Below, piece by piece: positions 23,875 to 32,762 of a DNA stretch of 64,000 nucleotides. The position numbers were made by a program, and so were the translations under genes. The notes beneath the pieces were generated by a model. The model had not been told where the DNA came from, did not search any database, and saw only the letters and a program-made list of their open reading frames with translations. The stretch comes from Cyclobacterium salsum (lineage in GTDB: Bacteria > Bacteroidota > Bacteroidia > Cytophagales > Cyclobacteriaceae), in the NCBI RefSeq assembly GCF_010119245.1, contig NZ_WNKG01000017.1:1-64000 (forward strand). The letters run 5' to 3'. How positions within the stretch are numbered: the first letter of the stretch is position 1; each line of letters begins with the position of its first letter.

Positions 23875-26397
23875 TTAGGCAGGATCCAGAATCTCTTTGA
23901 TGCGTTCCAGACAATCCTCTAGATGGATTTTACTCATCCGGTCTCCGGTTCTGGGGATGGCCCTTTGAATTTGCCCCTGAAGGGTTTTTAGGCCCGCCCG
24001 AGCGGCTGGCCGGATATCCGACTGGGAGGCATCTAAGGAGGAAGCCGACCTACCACTTTCATCTTCGGTAAGCAGGAGTTCCAGCCGCTCTATATGCGCA
24101 CGTTGCAGGCTTCTGCGGTTGACATCGATGGTTTTTCCCTGGGGAAGCTCGGACCATATCCCCTCGCTGAGGTCATCCATCATCTCCAGCAAACCATAGA
24201 CCGATGCTCCGTTCAGGGCCTGGTTTTCGATGACCCTTCCCAATCTGCCCCATTCCAGTATGCCATTCAGCGTAGTTACCTGAAGCTTTCGCACCCGGTC
24301 AAGCATTCCAAAATCTTCGATACGCCGGGTAATGGCCTCATTGGTCAACCAGTCCTGGGTAGCAAATAACTCATTAACCAAAAATGCCATGGCTTCTTTT
24401 TGGGTGGCTTTGGCTACGTGGGTATATACGGCTTCCTCTTCCTGACCCGTGGCTTTATAAATTTCGTAGACCCCGCCTATATTGGTTCGTACATGTCCCA
24501 TGTATCGGTTATACTGGGCCAAAACCTGTCCGTACAATTCCTCCAGATCACTGTAATCCTTATAGGGTTTGTCTTCCTCTGCCGTCCATTCGATCAAGTT
24601 TGGTACGATCCGTTGCAGGTTCTGGATGCCATAGTCAGAAGCCTTCATCGCATCGTTACCCAGGTCTTCGCTTTGGGTGCTGGGATCGTAGGGATTGCCC
24701 TGTCGCCCGTACCGATAGACCGGATTTCCCTGTTTTTCCAATATCCATTGATCCAGGATAGCCTGCTCCTCTTCCGGAGTACTGGCTTCGGGAATGGGCC
24801 GGTACCCCCATCCAACAGCAAATTTGTCATAAGGCCCCACCTCTGGATACAGGTGTACTCCTTCATCCTCAGGTTGTGCAATGTAATTGAACCGGGCATA
24901 ATCCATAATGGAGGGGGCCGTACCGAATTCACGGGTGAAAGTGGCTGAACGCAGGGAATCTACCGGATAGGCAAAAGAGGAGGCAAAATTGTGCGGCAAA
25001 CCCAGGGTATGGCCAACTTCGTGCGCAGAGACGAACCGAATTAACCTGCCCATCACTTCATCCTGAAATTCAATTCCCCGGGATTCCGGATTGATAGCCG
25101 CCGTTTGGACAAAAAACCAATTGCGCAGCAGGTTCATGACATTATGGTACCAACCGATATCGGACTCAATGATTTCACCGGATCGGGGGTCGGAAACATG
25201 AGGACCGTAGGCATTCTGTATGTCGGAAGCAAAATATCGAATCACCGAATAGCGCGCGTCCTCGGGATGCCAATTCGGGTCTTCCTCGGGCGTAGGGGCA
25301 TCTTTTGCCACAATGGCGTTTTTAAATCCCGCTTCCTCAAAGGCCACATTCCAATCCTCGACCCCCGCCTTCAGATAGGGTACCCATTTCTTCGGTGTAG
25401 CGGGATCAATATAGTATACGATTTGTTTTTTTGGCTCTACTAACTCGCCCGCCTGGAACTTTTCAAGGTCTTCTTCTTTCACTTCCAATCGCCAGCGATC
25501 CAGGTAAGTCCGCTTGCTGGCCTTTTGCGCATCCAGGCCGTAATCGGTCACCCGAGTGCTAAACCAGCCCACCCTGCGATCCGCCAGTCGCTGCATCATG
25601 GGTTCTTCCGGAAGCAAAACCATGCTACTGTTCATTTCTACCGTGATCAAGCCCGTGCTGGAATTGGAAGGTGGCTCGGCAGCAGCATAGGTAAGCACGT
25701 ATCGGGCTTCAATATTGGTGGGGTAGGTGCGAATGCTATCTACGTAGGATCGATCCGTATCCAATCGGGAAACCTTGTATTGGGTACGCCGGTTTTTCTG
25801 CAAGCCAAGGGCCTGTATGTCCTTGGAAAAAAGGTCCGTTACTTCTATCACCCAGCCTGTTTCGTCCTTACCTTTAGACTTGATGTCGAAGCGATAAAGA
25901 ATGGGTTCCAGATTGGAATTTCTCACCGCTTCATAGATCGGGAGCGAATCAGAGGCCGTATTGGAGTAAGAAACGACCCGAAGCAGCAGGTTTTTATCCT
26001 TTTTATCCCAGCGTAGCATCTGTGTATTGGTTCGCTCGCCTCCGTAGCCTATTCCCGAAGCCGTTTTAGCGATGGTGGTGACCATTAACATTTCCCTACC
26101 CAGCATTTCCTCCGGAATCTCATAAAAATAAGACCCATCCACCAGGTGAACGTCAAAAAGCCCTTCCCGGCTCTGTGCCTCCTCTGTAATGATTTCTTTG
26201 TAGGGTTTTAAACCTCCTTTGGATTCCTCCTTCTCATCCGAGGCTTTTTCCTCTTGTTTTTCGTCCTCCTTTTTGTTTTTCTTGTTTTTACGCTGAGCGT
26301 CGGCTTCTTCGGTAAAAACCAGGATAAAGCAAAAACTTACCAAAAGCGTAAGGAGTATACCTGACTTCGACCGATGCTTGTATTTTTTCATTTTCAA
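23875..26397 (-). CDS. Zinc-dependent metalloprotease (DUF5117/DUF5118 type)
   Basis: An 840-residue secreted protease: signal peptide followed by a highly charged stretch (about 35-60, Lys/Glu-rich), DUF5118/DUF5117 regions (LVDGSYFYEIPEEMLGREML; VEMNSSMVLLPEEPMMQRLA), then a metzincin-like catalytic domain with HEVGHTLGLPH (H459, E460, H463, H469). The extended HExxHxxGxxH motif supplies three zinc ligands, and SIMDYARFNYIAQPED downstream is the Met-turn region. It is probably periplasmic or surface exposed. Monocistronic, transcribed away from the flavoprotein gene at 26528. Confidence 0.92.
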   Translation of the reverse strand: MKMKKYKHRSKSGILLTLLVSFCFILVFTEEADAQRKNKKNKKEDEKQEEKASDEKEESKGGLKPYKEIITEEAQSREGLFDVHLVDGSYFYEIPEEMLGREMLMVTTIAKTASGIGYGGERTNTQMLRWDKKDKNLLLRVVSYSNTASDSLPIYEAVRNSNLEPILYRFDIKSKGKDETGWVIEVTDLFSKDIQALGLQKNRRTQYKVSRLDTDRSYVDSIRTYPTNIEARYVLTYAAAEPPSNSSTGLITVEMNSSMVLLPEEPMMQRLADRRVGWFSTRVTDYGLDAQKASKRTYLDRWRLEVKEEDLEKFQAGELVEPKKQIVYYIDPATPKKWVPYLKAGVEDWNVAFEEAGFKNAIVAKDAPTPEEDPNWHPEDARYSVIRYFASDIQNAYGPHVSDPRSGEIIESDIGWYHNVMNLLRNWFFVQTAAINPESRGIEFQDEVMGRLIRFVSAHEVGHTLGLPHNFASSFAYPVDSLRSATFTREFGTAPSIMDYARFNYIAQPEDEGVHLYPEVGPYDKFAVGWGYRPIPEASTPEEEQAILDQWILEKQGNPVYRYGRQGNPYDPSTQSEDLGNDAMKASDYGIQNLQRIVPNLIEWTAEEDKPYKDYSDLEELYGQVLAQYNRYMGHVRTNIGGVYEIYKATGQEEEAVYTHVAKATQKEAMAFLVNELFATQDWLTNEAITRRIEDFGMLDRVRKLQVTTLNGILEWGRLGRVIENQALNGASVYGLLEMMDDLSEGIWSELPQGKTIDVNRRSLQRAHIERLELLLTEDESGRSASSLDASQSDIRPAARAGLKTLQGQIQRAIPRTGDRMSKIHLEDCLERIKEILDPA

Positions 26398-26527
26398 TGA
26401 TTTAATGGAAAGACGAAATTAAAGGATTATTTTTAAATCTGTTTGTTATCCGGAATGGAAATCACCTGTTGAAATATCTTTCTCGTTTTCCAAACCATCC
26501 CGAATAAGAATAGTTAAAAAATCACGC

Positions 26528-27646
26528 ATGTTTGAAAATGAAATTATTATTATTGGAGGTGGCTTATCCGGACTGACAGCTGCCTATCTATTAGCCCGGC
26601 AAGGTAGAAAAGTGCTGGTTATCGAAAAGAAAACCTATCCCTTTCATCGGGTCTGTGGAGAATACGTGTCCAATGAGGTAAAAGATTTTTTGATTCGGGA
26701 AGACTTGTTTCCCTTTGAGCACAATCCGCCTTCCATCAACCAATTTAGATTAAGTGCCGTCAATGGAAATCACGCAGATTTTCCGTTGGATTTAGGCGGT
26801 TTTGGGATAAGCCGCTACGTACTAGACCACCATATTTATCAAAAATGCATGGAACAGGGGGTGCAGTTTTTGCAGAAAACCCAGGTTACCGATGTCCATT
26901 ACGAATCCGAAAAGCACTGTTTTATTGTTGAAACCAATAACGGTACCATCCTTCCTGCGGAATTTGTACTGGGTGCTTATGGCAAGAGATCCAAAATTGA
27001 TAAAAAATTAGCGCGGCCCTTCATACAAAAAAGAAGCCCCTATGTAGGCATAAAATACCACATACAGATGGAGGGATTGGAGGACCAAATGGTGGCGTTA
27101 CATAACTACAATGGTGGCTACCTGGGAATCAATAAGGTTGAAAACGGGCATTTTAACTTGTGCTACCTTGGAAGCAGGGAACAGCTCAAAACTTCCGGAA
27201 GTATTGCGGCCATGGAAGAAACCTACCTGTACAAAAACCCTCATATTCGCCATATTTTTGAAAATGCTCATTTTTTATGGGACAGACCGGAAGTGATCAA
27301 CGAGATCAGCTTTGCCACAAAACAGCCTGTGGAAAATCAGATCCTGATGCTAGGCGATGCGGCTGGCATGATCACCCCTCTCTGCGGAAACGGAATGGCC
27401 ATTGCGATCCATACGGCAATCCTGGCAGCCGAAGCCTTTAAGGAAAAACAAGGCCTCACTGAAATTCAGGAGGCCTATCAAAAAAATTGGAATCTATTTT
27501 TTCGGAAACGGCTCATGCTGGGAAGGAAAATACAACAGCTATTTGGAGCACCACTGGTATCTTCCCTGGCTGTAAAATTGCTACAAAGCTCTTCCTTTCT
27601 TTCCCGACAACTTATTCGACAGACCCACGGCACTCCTATCCAATAA
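26528..27646 (+). CDS. FAD-dependent oxidoreductase, geranylgeranyl-reductase-like
   Basis: A 372-residue flavoprotein. It has the FAD fingerprint IIIGGGLSGLTAAYLLARQG (8-27), HRVCGEYVS with the conserved Cys-Gly-Glu, and MLGDAAGMITPLCGNGMA near residue 280. This is the p-hydroxybenzoate hydroxylase fold of geranylgeranyl reductases and of flavoproteins that sit next to type III PKS, methyltransferase and UbiA genes in many Bacteroidota. Here such a locus exists but 24 kb away (50.5-53.3 kb), so this may be its displaced partner. It could reduce or hydroxylate an isoprenoid or alkylresorcinol product; substrate unknown. Confidence 0.87.
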   Translation: MFENEIIIIGGGLSGLTAAYLLARQGRKVLVIEKKTYPFHRVCGEYVSNEVKDFLIREDLFPFEHNPPSINQFRLSAVNGNHADFPLDLGGFGISRYVLDHHIYQKCMEQGVQFLQKTQVTDVHYESEKHCFIVETNNGTILPAEFVLGAYGKRSKIDKKLARPFIQKRSPYVGIKYHIQMEGLEDQMVALHNYNGGYLGINKVENGHFNLCYLGSREQLKTSGSIAAMEETYLYKNPHIRHIFENAHFLWDRPEVINEISFATKQPVENQILMLGDAAGMITPLCGNGMAIAIHTAILAAEAFKEKQGLTEIQEAYQKNWNLFFRKRLMLGRKIQQLFGAPLVSSLAVKLLQSSSFLSRQLIRQTHGTPIQ

Positions 27647-27648
27647 AA

Positions 27649-27684
27649 CCACCCCAAATAGCATTCGAAAACGCCATGGGGTGG
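27649..27684. terminator. Hairpin between convergent genes
   Basis: CCACCCC (27649-27655) and GGGGTGG (27678-27684) form a 7-bp GC-rich stem with a 22-base loop between the flavoprotein gene (ends 27646) and the TonB receptor (ends 27700). It has no long T-run but fits as a bidirectional terminator. Confidence 0.5.
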
Positions 27685-27699
27685 CTTGGCAGCTTTCTC

Positions 27700-30105
27700 T
27701 TAAAAGCGTATGGACAGACCCGCAAGGTAGTTGGTCCCGGCCATAGGATAATAATAATTTTCAGTCACCAATTCCCGTCCGCTGTTTCCTTCGGTGGGCA
27801 CGAAATAGCTAAAGGTATAGCCATTGGGTTCGTACAATTCGTTGAAAACGTTATTTACCTTTACAGAAAACGCCATTTCCTCCACGAACCCGGGATTCCA
27901 GCTGTAAGAGAACCGTAGATCGGTCGTCCAGAAGGGATCCAGGCTACGGGATTCCTGCTGGGTATTGTCCAGGTACTGTCTCCCAACATACTTATTGAGC
28001 AGGCTAAGCTCCAGGTTTTTTACCGGACGGAAATCGATGAGGGCACTACCTACCAGATTGGGAGAAAAGGCAATATCCGTATCCTGATAAGTGGTGCTTT
28101 CCTGGCCGGCGAATCCCCAATTTTCATCGTACACATCGTTGTATTCCGTAAACGTATCAATCTTATTTCTACTAAATGCAATATTTCCTCCCACCGTCCA
28201 GCGAGAGGTAAGCTGCACTGCCCCATCCAGTTCTAGCCCTGCCCGGTAGCTACTGGCAACATTTTCCCGGATATAAGCCCCTACATCGTTGAGCTGTCCG
28301 GTGAGTACTAATTGGTCCTGATACCCCATGTAATACAGATTGGCACTGTATTGATAGCGATTGCGACTGACGCGAACGCCCGCTTCCACATTATTCAAGG
28401 TCTCCGGTCTGGGGATTTCTGCGAGCGGAGAATCCGTGAAATCTGCCCGTACCGGCTCCCGATTGGCCACGGCGTAGGAGGCATACCAGGTCTTTCCATT
28501 GGTTGTTTCATACGATAAGCCAACTTTAGGATTAAAAAAGTTATAATTCTGGCTACCGGTGATCGTCCTTAGGTCGCTGTTGATTCCCTCGAAACGGTAG
28601 TAAATATTTCGCCACTGAAAATCACCAAACAAATACAGCCTTTCCTGTACTTCGTAGGTTGATTTGAGGTAAATATTCCGGTCATCCTTCACCGCCACGT
28701 TGTCGTAGTAGCGGTCGCGGATATCGGTATCTCCGCTCACACCCATCCAGATGATTTCCCCAAAGTGGTCTCCATCATAACGATTGGCTGCTCCGCCCAA
28801 AATGGCATCCACTTTACCATTTTTGGACACGTATTTCAGAGAATAAACCGCCCCATAAAAATCATTGTCCAGCCACCTTCTACGAATAATATCGGTTTCG
28901 TTTATTTCTTCCCCTCCGATCAGGATGGGATCAATCCCATAGTTATCCGGCAGGTTATCATCCGGTCTGAATTGCTCGTAGTATCCTTGTCCCTGCGTAT
29001 AATGTAACGCAAAATTGGCCTTCAGATAATTTCCCCAGGTACCGGCATAAATAAACTGATAATGATCCTGCTGGTAGTTATCGGTTTCGTTTTCATACGT
29101 GTAGCCGTTATAGGTGCGATCGGTTTCCAGTAGGTTTTCGGGTACGCCGTTCCAGGCCTGATACGTCTGCTCAGATCCGGAAAAGATATTGACCTTTACC
29201 ACATGATCATCGCCAAAATAGCCGCCTGAAACGAAATAGGATTTCAGGTCTGAGAACGCCCGATCAATGTAGCCATCAGAAGAAATCCTGGAAAGCCGGG
29301 CATCTACCGCCCAACGGTCGTCAATTAGTCCTGTACCTGCCTTTATGGTGTGTTTACGGGTAGCAAAAGAGCCCACCGAGTGATCGGTTTCCGCATAGGC
29401 TTCTTCCTTTTTGGTATCCGTTTGGATATTCAGGCTGGCACCAAAGGTGGCCGCTCCATTGGTGGAAGTACCTACCCCCCTTTGGATTTGGATGTTTTCT
29501 ACCGAAGATGCAAAATCCGGCATGTTTACCCAAAAAACGCCGTGTGATTCGGCGTCGTTCAGCGGAATCCCATTCACTGTCACGTTAATCCGGGTCTGGT
29601 CGGTTCCCCTGATTCTCAAACCTGTATAGCCTACGCCTGCTCCGGCATCGGAGTGCGTGACCATGGAAGGGGTATAATTGAGCAACATCGGCAGGTCCTG
29701 GCCCAGGTTATTTTTGGAAAGGTCCGATTTGTCTATCACCTGAAAGGTGGTGGGGGTGGTGGCTGAGGCCCTGGTTCCGGAGACGATAAACTCCTCTGTA
29801 GAGATGGTAATCGGATTTAGCTCAATCAAAAGCGGTGAATCCTGCGGAACCCGGACGGTAGCCCAGGTGGTCTCATATCCCACATAGGATATCCGTAGTT
29901 CCCATTCTCCCTGCCCCATTCCATTCAGCTCAAAGCTTCCGTTTCTGTTCGAGACGGTACCTTGGTCCGAATCTTCAAGGATAATGGTGGCACCCGGAAG
30001 GGCAACATCGTTTTCGGCATCCCTGATTTCTCCTTGAATGCGGTTTTGGGCCATTGCCCATTGGGTCAACAGCATTGCTGCGGCTGACAGATACATGCGA
30101 ATCAT
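27700..30105 (-). CDS. TonB-dependent receptor, probable thiamin transporter
   Basis: An 801-residue outer-membrane receptor: signal peptide (to WAMAQN), carboxypeptidase-regulatory domain (about 23-95, GEIRDAENDVALPGATIILE), plug (VIDKSDLSKNNLGQDLPMLL; IRGTDQTRINVTVNGIPLND) and a barrel ending MAGTNYLAGLSIRF. The deciding evidence for substrate is the TPP riboswitch in its leader (30200-30280): TPP-regulated TonB receptors in Bacteroidota are predicted thiamin or thiamin-precursor importers. No inner-membrane thiamin permease gene lies next to it in this window. Complete, starting at the ATG at 30105. Confidence 0.88.
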   Translation of the reverse strand: MIRMYLSAAAMLLTQWAMAQNRIQGEIRDAENDVALPGATIILEDSDQGTVSNRNGSFELNGMGQGEWELRISYVGYETTWATVRVPQDSPLLIELNPITISTEEFIVSGTRASATTPTTFQVIDKSDLSKNNLGQDLPMLLNYTPSMVTHSDAGAGVGYTGLRIRGTDQTRINVTVNGIPLNDAESHGVFWVNMPDFASSVENIQIQRGVGTSTNGAATFGASLNIQTDTKKEEAYAETDHSVGSFATRKHTIKAGTGLIDDRWAVDARLSRISSDGYIDRAFSDLKSYFVSGGYFGDDHVVKVNIFSGSEQTYQAWNGVPENLLETDRTYNGYTYENETDNYQQDHYQFIYAGTWGNYLKANFALHYTQGQGYYEQFRPDDNLPDNYGIDPILIGGEEINETDIIRRRWLDNDFYGAVYSLKYVSKNGKVDAILGGAANRYDGDHFGEIIWMGVSGDTDIRDRYYDNVAVKDDRNIYLKSTYEVQERLYLFGDFQWRNIYYRFEGINSDLRTITGSQNYNFFNPKVGLSYETTNGKTWYASYAVANREPVRADFTDSPLAEIPRPETLNNVEAGVRVSRNRYQYSANLYYMGYQDQLVLTGQLNDVGAYIRENVASSYRAGLELDGAVQLTSRWTVGGNIAFSRNKIDTFTEYNDVYDENWGFAGQESTTYQDTDIAFSPNLVGSALIDFRPVKNLELSLLNKYVGRQYLDNTQQESRSLDPFWTTDLRFSYSWNPGFVEEMAFSVKVNNVFNELYEPNGYTFSYFVPTEGNSGRELVTENYYYPMAGTNYLAGLSIRF

Positions 30106-30131
30106 AATTATTAACGAATTCGGTTAAACAT

Positions 30132-30157
30132 AAAAGGAATAAAGGGGTATTCCTTTT
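30132..30157 (-). promoter_or_regulatory. Leader hairpin, possible riboswitch expression platform
   Basis: AAAAGGAATA (30132-30141) and TATTCCTTTT (30148-30157) form a perfect 10-bp stem with a 6-base loop, about 26 bases ahead of the receptor start codon and about 45 bases after the TPP aptamer. It may be the switching hairpin that controls translation or termination; this is inference from position. Confidence 0.45.
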
Positions 30158-30199
30158 TTCGTAGTTTACCCAATAGCAGTACGTACGATTAGCTATTTC

Positions 30200-30280
30200 T
30201 CATTTCCCTTCGCCGGCACTACCCGGATCAGGTAATATGGGTATGATCTCAGCCCGGTATATTGGGGCACCCCTAATGAT
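30200..30280 (-). promoter_or_regulatory. TPP riboswitch (THI element)
   Basis: Read on the - strand, the leader contains the THI-box landmarks in order: TTAGGGGTGCC, GGGCTGAGATCATACCC, ACCTGATCCGGGTA, and GTGCCGGCGAAGGGAA. CTGAGA and ACCTGATC are the conserved pyrimidine-sensing and pyrophosphate-sensing core strings. It lies about 95 bases upstream of the TonB receptor start. Binding of thiamin pyrophosphate would be expected to shut off receptor synthesis. Confidence 0.93.
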
Positions 30281-30333
30281 CTTGATGCAAATGTAAGTGG
30301 TAGAAATGGGAATGCCAAATACTACCGCATGGC

Positions 30334-31401
30334 TTAAGCCGTTCCCAATACTCTTAGATGTCGGAAATGGGAAACGAAAGCACGACGCAATTTCTGATGC
30401 TCCAGATACGTGATGTTATACTCCTGACATGCTTGTTTGATTATCTTGCTGATAGCAGGATAGTGAATGTGCGAAATTTTTGGAAACAAGTGATGCTCAA
30501 CTTGAAAATTCAAACCACCCAAAAACCAGGTTAGCAGTTTGTTGCCGGTCGCAAAATTAGCAGTGGTGCGGATTTGGTGAATCATCCATTCGTCTTCCAG
30601 GCTGTTGGTGGCCGGGGAAGGTATCGGGAAAGCCGTTTCCTCCAGGCTATGTGCCAGTTGAAATACCAGGGTCAGTAATAGTCCTGCAAACAAACTGAAA
30701 ACAGCAAAACCCAGCAGCCATTGACTAAAGCCTACCATATAAATGGGTATGGCCAGGAATAAGACCAGATGAATGGCCTTAAAAGACCAGAAACTGATAT
30801 GGTCTGAAAGCTTCATTTTCGTTATGGGAACCAAGCCGACCTTTTTGGTCACGTACTTTTTGTAATCCGTAAAAAACACCCAATAAAGGTACAGCAGAGA
30901 ATAGGTAAAAATAAAGTAGTAATGTTGAAACTGATGAAATTTTAACTTTTTCTGGGTTGGGGAAAGTCTCAAAAAATGGCCGGCGTTCAAGTCGTCATCC
31001 ACTCCTTCCACATTAGTATAGGAATGGTGTACCACATTATGTTTGGTTTTCCACATAAATACATTCGCTCCCAGAAAATTGATAGAAAGACCTGCCAATC
31101 GATTGACCCAGGGCCGGTCACTAAAGCTCCCATGTGCCCCATCATGCATGACATTAAAGCCTATAAAGGCCGTCATGGCACCAAGAAGCAGGCATTCCAA
31201 CAACGCAAATGCCCAGTGAGGGGTAAAGAAAACAAGGTGAACGTATAGAAAAATAAAAGACAATACAATGATACCCGCTTTCAAATAAAGGGGGCGGTTA
31301 CCGGACCGTGTTAATTGTTTTTCCCGGAAGTAGTCACTTACCCTTTTTTTGAGATCCTGATGGAAATTAAGGGTAGGTTTAGAAAATTTTGGCGTAGCCA
31401 T
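30334..31401 (-). CDS. Fatty acid desaturase, acyl-CoA/lipid type
   Basis: A 355-residue membrane desaturase. The three histidine boxes are HDGAHGSF (86-93), HNVVHHSY (121-128) and QVEHHLFPKISH (around 300), the last with the glutamine of front-end-type and bacterial acyl-lipid enzymes. Hydrophobic pairs at about 44-80 and 165-235 anchor it in the inner membrane. It introduces a double bond into fatty acyl chains with a di-iron centre, which would support cold adaptation. Complete from the ATG at 31401. The genes upstream on the same strand (gldD and others) are 131 bases away. Confidence 0.9.
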   Translation of the reverse strand: MATPKFSKPTLNFHQDLKKRVSDYFREKQLTRSGNRPLYLKAGIIVLSFIFLYVHLVFFTPHWAFALLECLLLGAMTAFIGFNVMHDGAHGSFSDRPWVNRLAGLSINFLGANVFMWKTKHNVVHHSYTNVEGVDDDLNAGHFLRLSPTQKKLKFHQFQHYYFIFTYSLLYLYWVFFTDYKKYVTKKVGLVPITKMKLSDHISFWSFKAIHLVLFLAIPIYMVGFSQWLLGFAVFSLFAGLLLTLVFQLAHSLEETAFPIPSPATNSLEDEWMIHQIRTTANFATGNKLLTWFLGGLNFQVEHHLFPKISHIHYPAISKIIKQACQEYNITYLEHQKLRRAFVSHFRHLRVLGTA

Positions 31402-31532
31402 ACTGATATTTTAATAGGTGAATTGCAAAAGGTGAATCAAGGTCGGAGGTGGCTTCGTATTTATGAAATCAGCCGGGTGAGGGATGGTATCCAAAATACC
31501 AATTTGAAAGATACTACATTTTATCGAATGAA

Positions 31533-32141
31533 TCAATTAAATTCCACTGTATTAATCAAATGCATCATATCTGTTTTAACATATTCAATGATCGGGGCCA
31601 GTGAATCGTTCTTAACTGCGGTGTTGAAATAAAGCGCCCCTCTCAGAAAATGAGTGGTGGAATCAGTCACAAAGAACTGGAACTGCGTCGGTACTTCTCC
31701 GCTCAACTCGGCTACCAATCCAGTATAGCCCTTAGGCGTTCGGACAACACTCTCGTCGATGCCGTAAGCCTTGATTTGATGCTTAAAAGTCAGATTGAGT
31801 GCGTCATCCAGGTAGGTTCTCAGGTTTTCTTTATTCCCTTCAATTGGCTTATAGGTAAGGTGCACCCTTGCTCCCAGTGCCGTATAGTGCAGATTGATCC
31901 AGGTTTTCTCAGCCATGTTAAAGGAATCCGGCTCCACCTGCAGGTGACTGGAATGCTGAAAGGAATAGGGAAGGTCCATTGATAGGGACTCAAACTCCCT
32001 TTCCGGCAGGTCAATGCGATTGTACCCCATTGGCTTGGGTAGGTAGTCTTCTCCGCAGGAACTGATAAACAGCAGCAGCAGCAAGCTCCATCCGATACAT
32101 CCCGATGAACAATCCATGCCTTGCTTTTTACTATTCCTCAT
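31533..32141 (-). CDS. gldD: Gliding motility lipoprotein GldD
   Basis: A 202-residue lipoprotein (signal to [14 protein letters not shown]). It matches GldD along its length: [77 protein letters not shown], and [13 protein letters not shown]. GldD is needed for gliding in Flavobacterium johnsoniae. The start at 32141 overlaps the nitroreductase stop in an ATGA arrangement; the longer frame to 32306 lies inside that gene. No other gld or T9SS gene is in the window. Confidence 0.88.
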   Translation of the reverse strand: MRNSKKQGMDCSSGCIGWSLLLLLFISSCGEDYLPKPMGYNRIDLPEREFESLSMDLPYSFQHSSHLQVEPDSFNMAEKTWINLHYTALGARVHLTYKPIEGNKENLRTYLDDALNLTFKHQIKAYGIDESVVRTPKGYTGLVAELSGEVPTQFQFFVTDSTTHFLRGALYFNTAVKNDSLAPIIEYVKTDMMHLINTVEFN

Positions 32142-32746
32142 TCTCTTACCCAGGTCACTTTTTCTGAAATTGGCTTCCTTCTTCCCTCCGGCCAGCGATC
32201 GGTAGCCGGTTTGGCCACATAAAAAAAGCCCATCAGCATGTCTTCTTCTTCCAGGCCGAAAAAGGATTTGGCTTCGGGCCAAAATGTAGGTCCGCCGGTC
32301 CCCCAATATGCCGCCAAACCATGGGCACTGGCCGTCAGGTACATGTTCTGTACCGCCATGGAAACCGCCGCTACTTCTTCCATTTCCGGGAGATTCGCCC
32401 GAAGATCGCGCTTCATCCCGATCGCAATGATGTGAGAAGCTTTGAGTGGGTTCTCCTTGAATTTAGTATAGGTGGCTTCTATAAATTTCCCGGCTTTTTC
32501 ACTTCGTTCCTTGTATAATCCGGATTGAAAATCAGCCAGTCGCTGAAGTCCTTCTCCTGAAAAGACTACAAAACGCCAGGGCTCCGTCAGCTTGTGGGTT
32601 GGTGCCCAATTGGCATTTTCAAGCATTTCCATAATGATCCGATCATCCACCGGGTCGTCCTCCTTAAACTGAGCTACAAATTGAGACCTTCGGTTTCGGA
32701 TGATTTTATTGACTTCTTCTATATTAAATACGGGTCGGTTATTCAT
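32138..32746 (-). CDS. Nitroreductase family protein
   Basis: A 202-residue flavoenzyme of the nitroreductase family: [38 protein letters not shown] (the FMN phosphate and flavin-contact region), [20 protein letters not shown] and a C-terminal PKPISEKV-type ending. It transfers hydride from NAD(P)H to nitro or quinone compounds. It starts 16 bases after the TonB receptor stop and its stop overlaps gldD by four bases, so all three are co-transcribed. This pairing with gldD seems to be a neighbour effect rather than a functional clue. Confidence 0.88.
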   Translation of the reverse strand: MNNRPVFNIEEVNKIIRNRRSQFVAQFKEDDPVDDRIIMEMLENANWAPTHKLTEPWRFVVFSGEGLQRLADFQSGLYKERSEKAGKFIEATYTKFKENPLKASHIIAIGMKRDLRANLPEMEEVAAVSMAVQNMYLTASAHGLAAYWGTGGPTFWPEAKSFFGLEEEDMLMGFFYVAKPATDRWPEGRRKPISEKVTWVRE

Positions 32747-32762
32747 AAATGTGCTGTTATTA

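Noticed and set aside
24400-24948. 182-residue open frame on the + strand
   Set aside because: Antisense to the zinc metalloprotease, including its DUF5117 region; no independent support.
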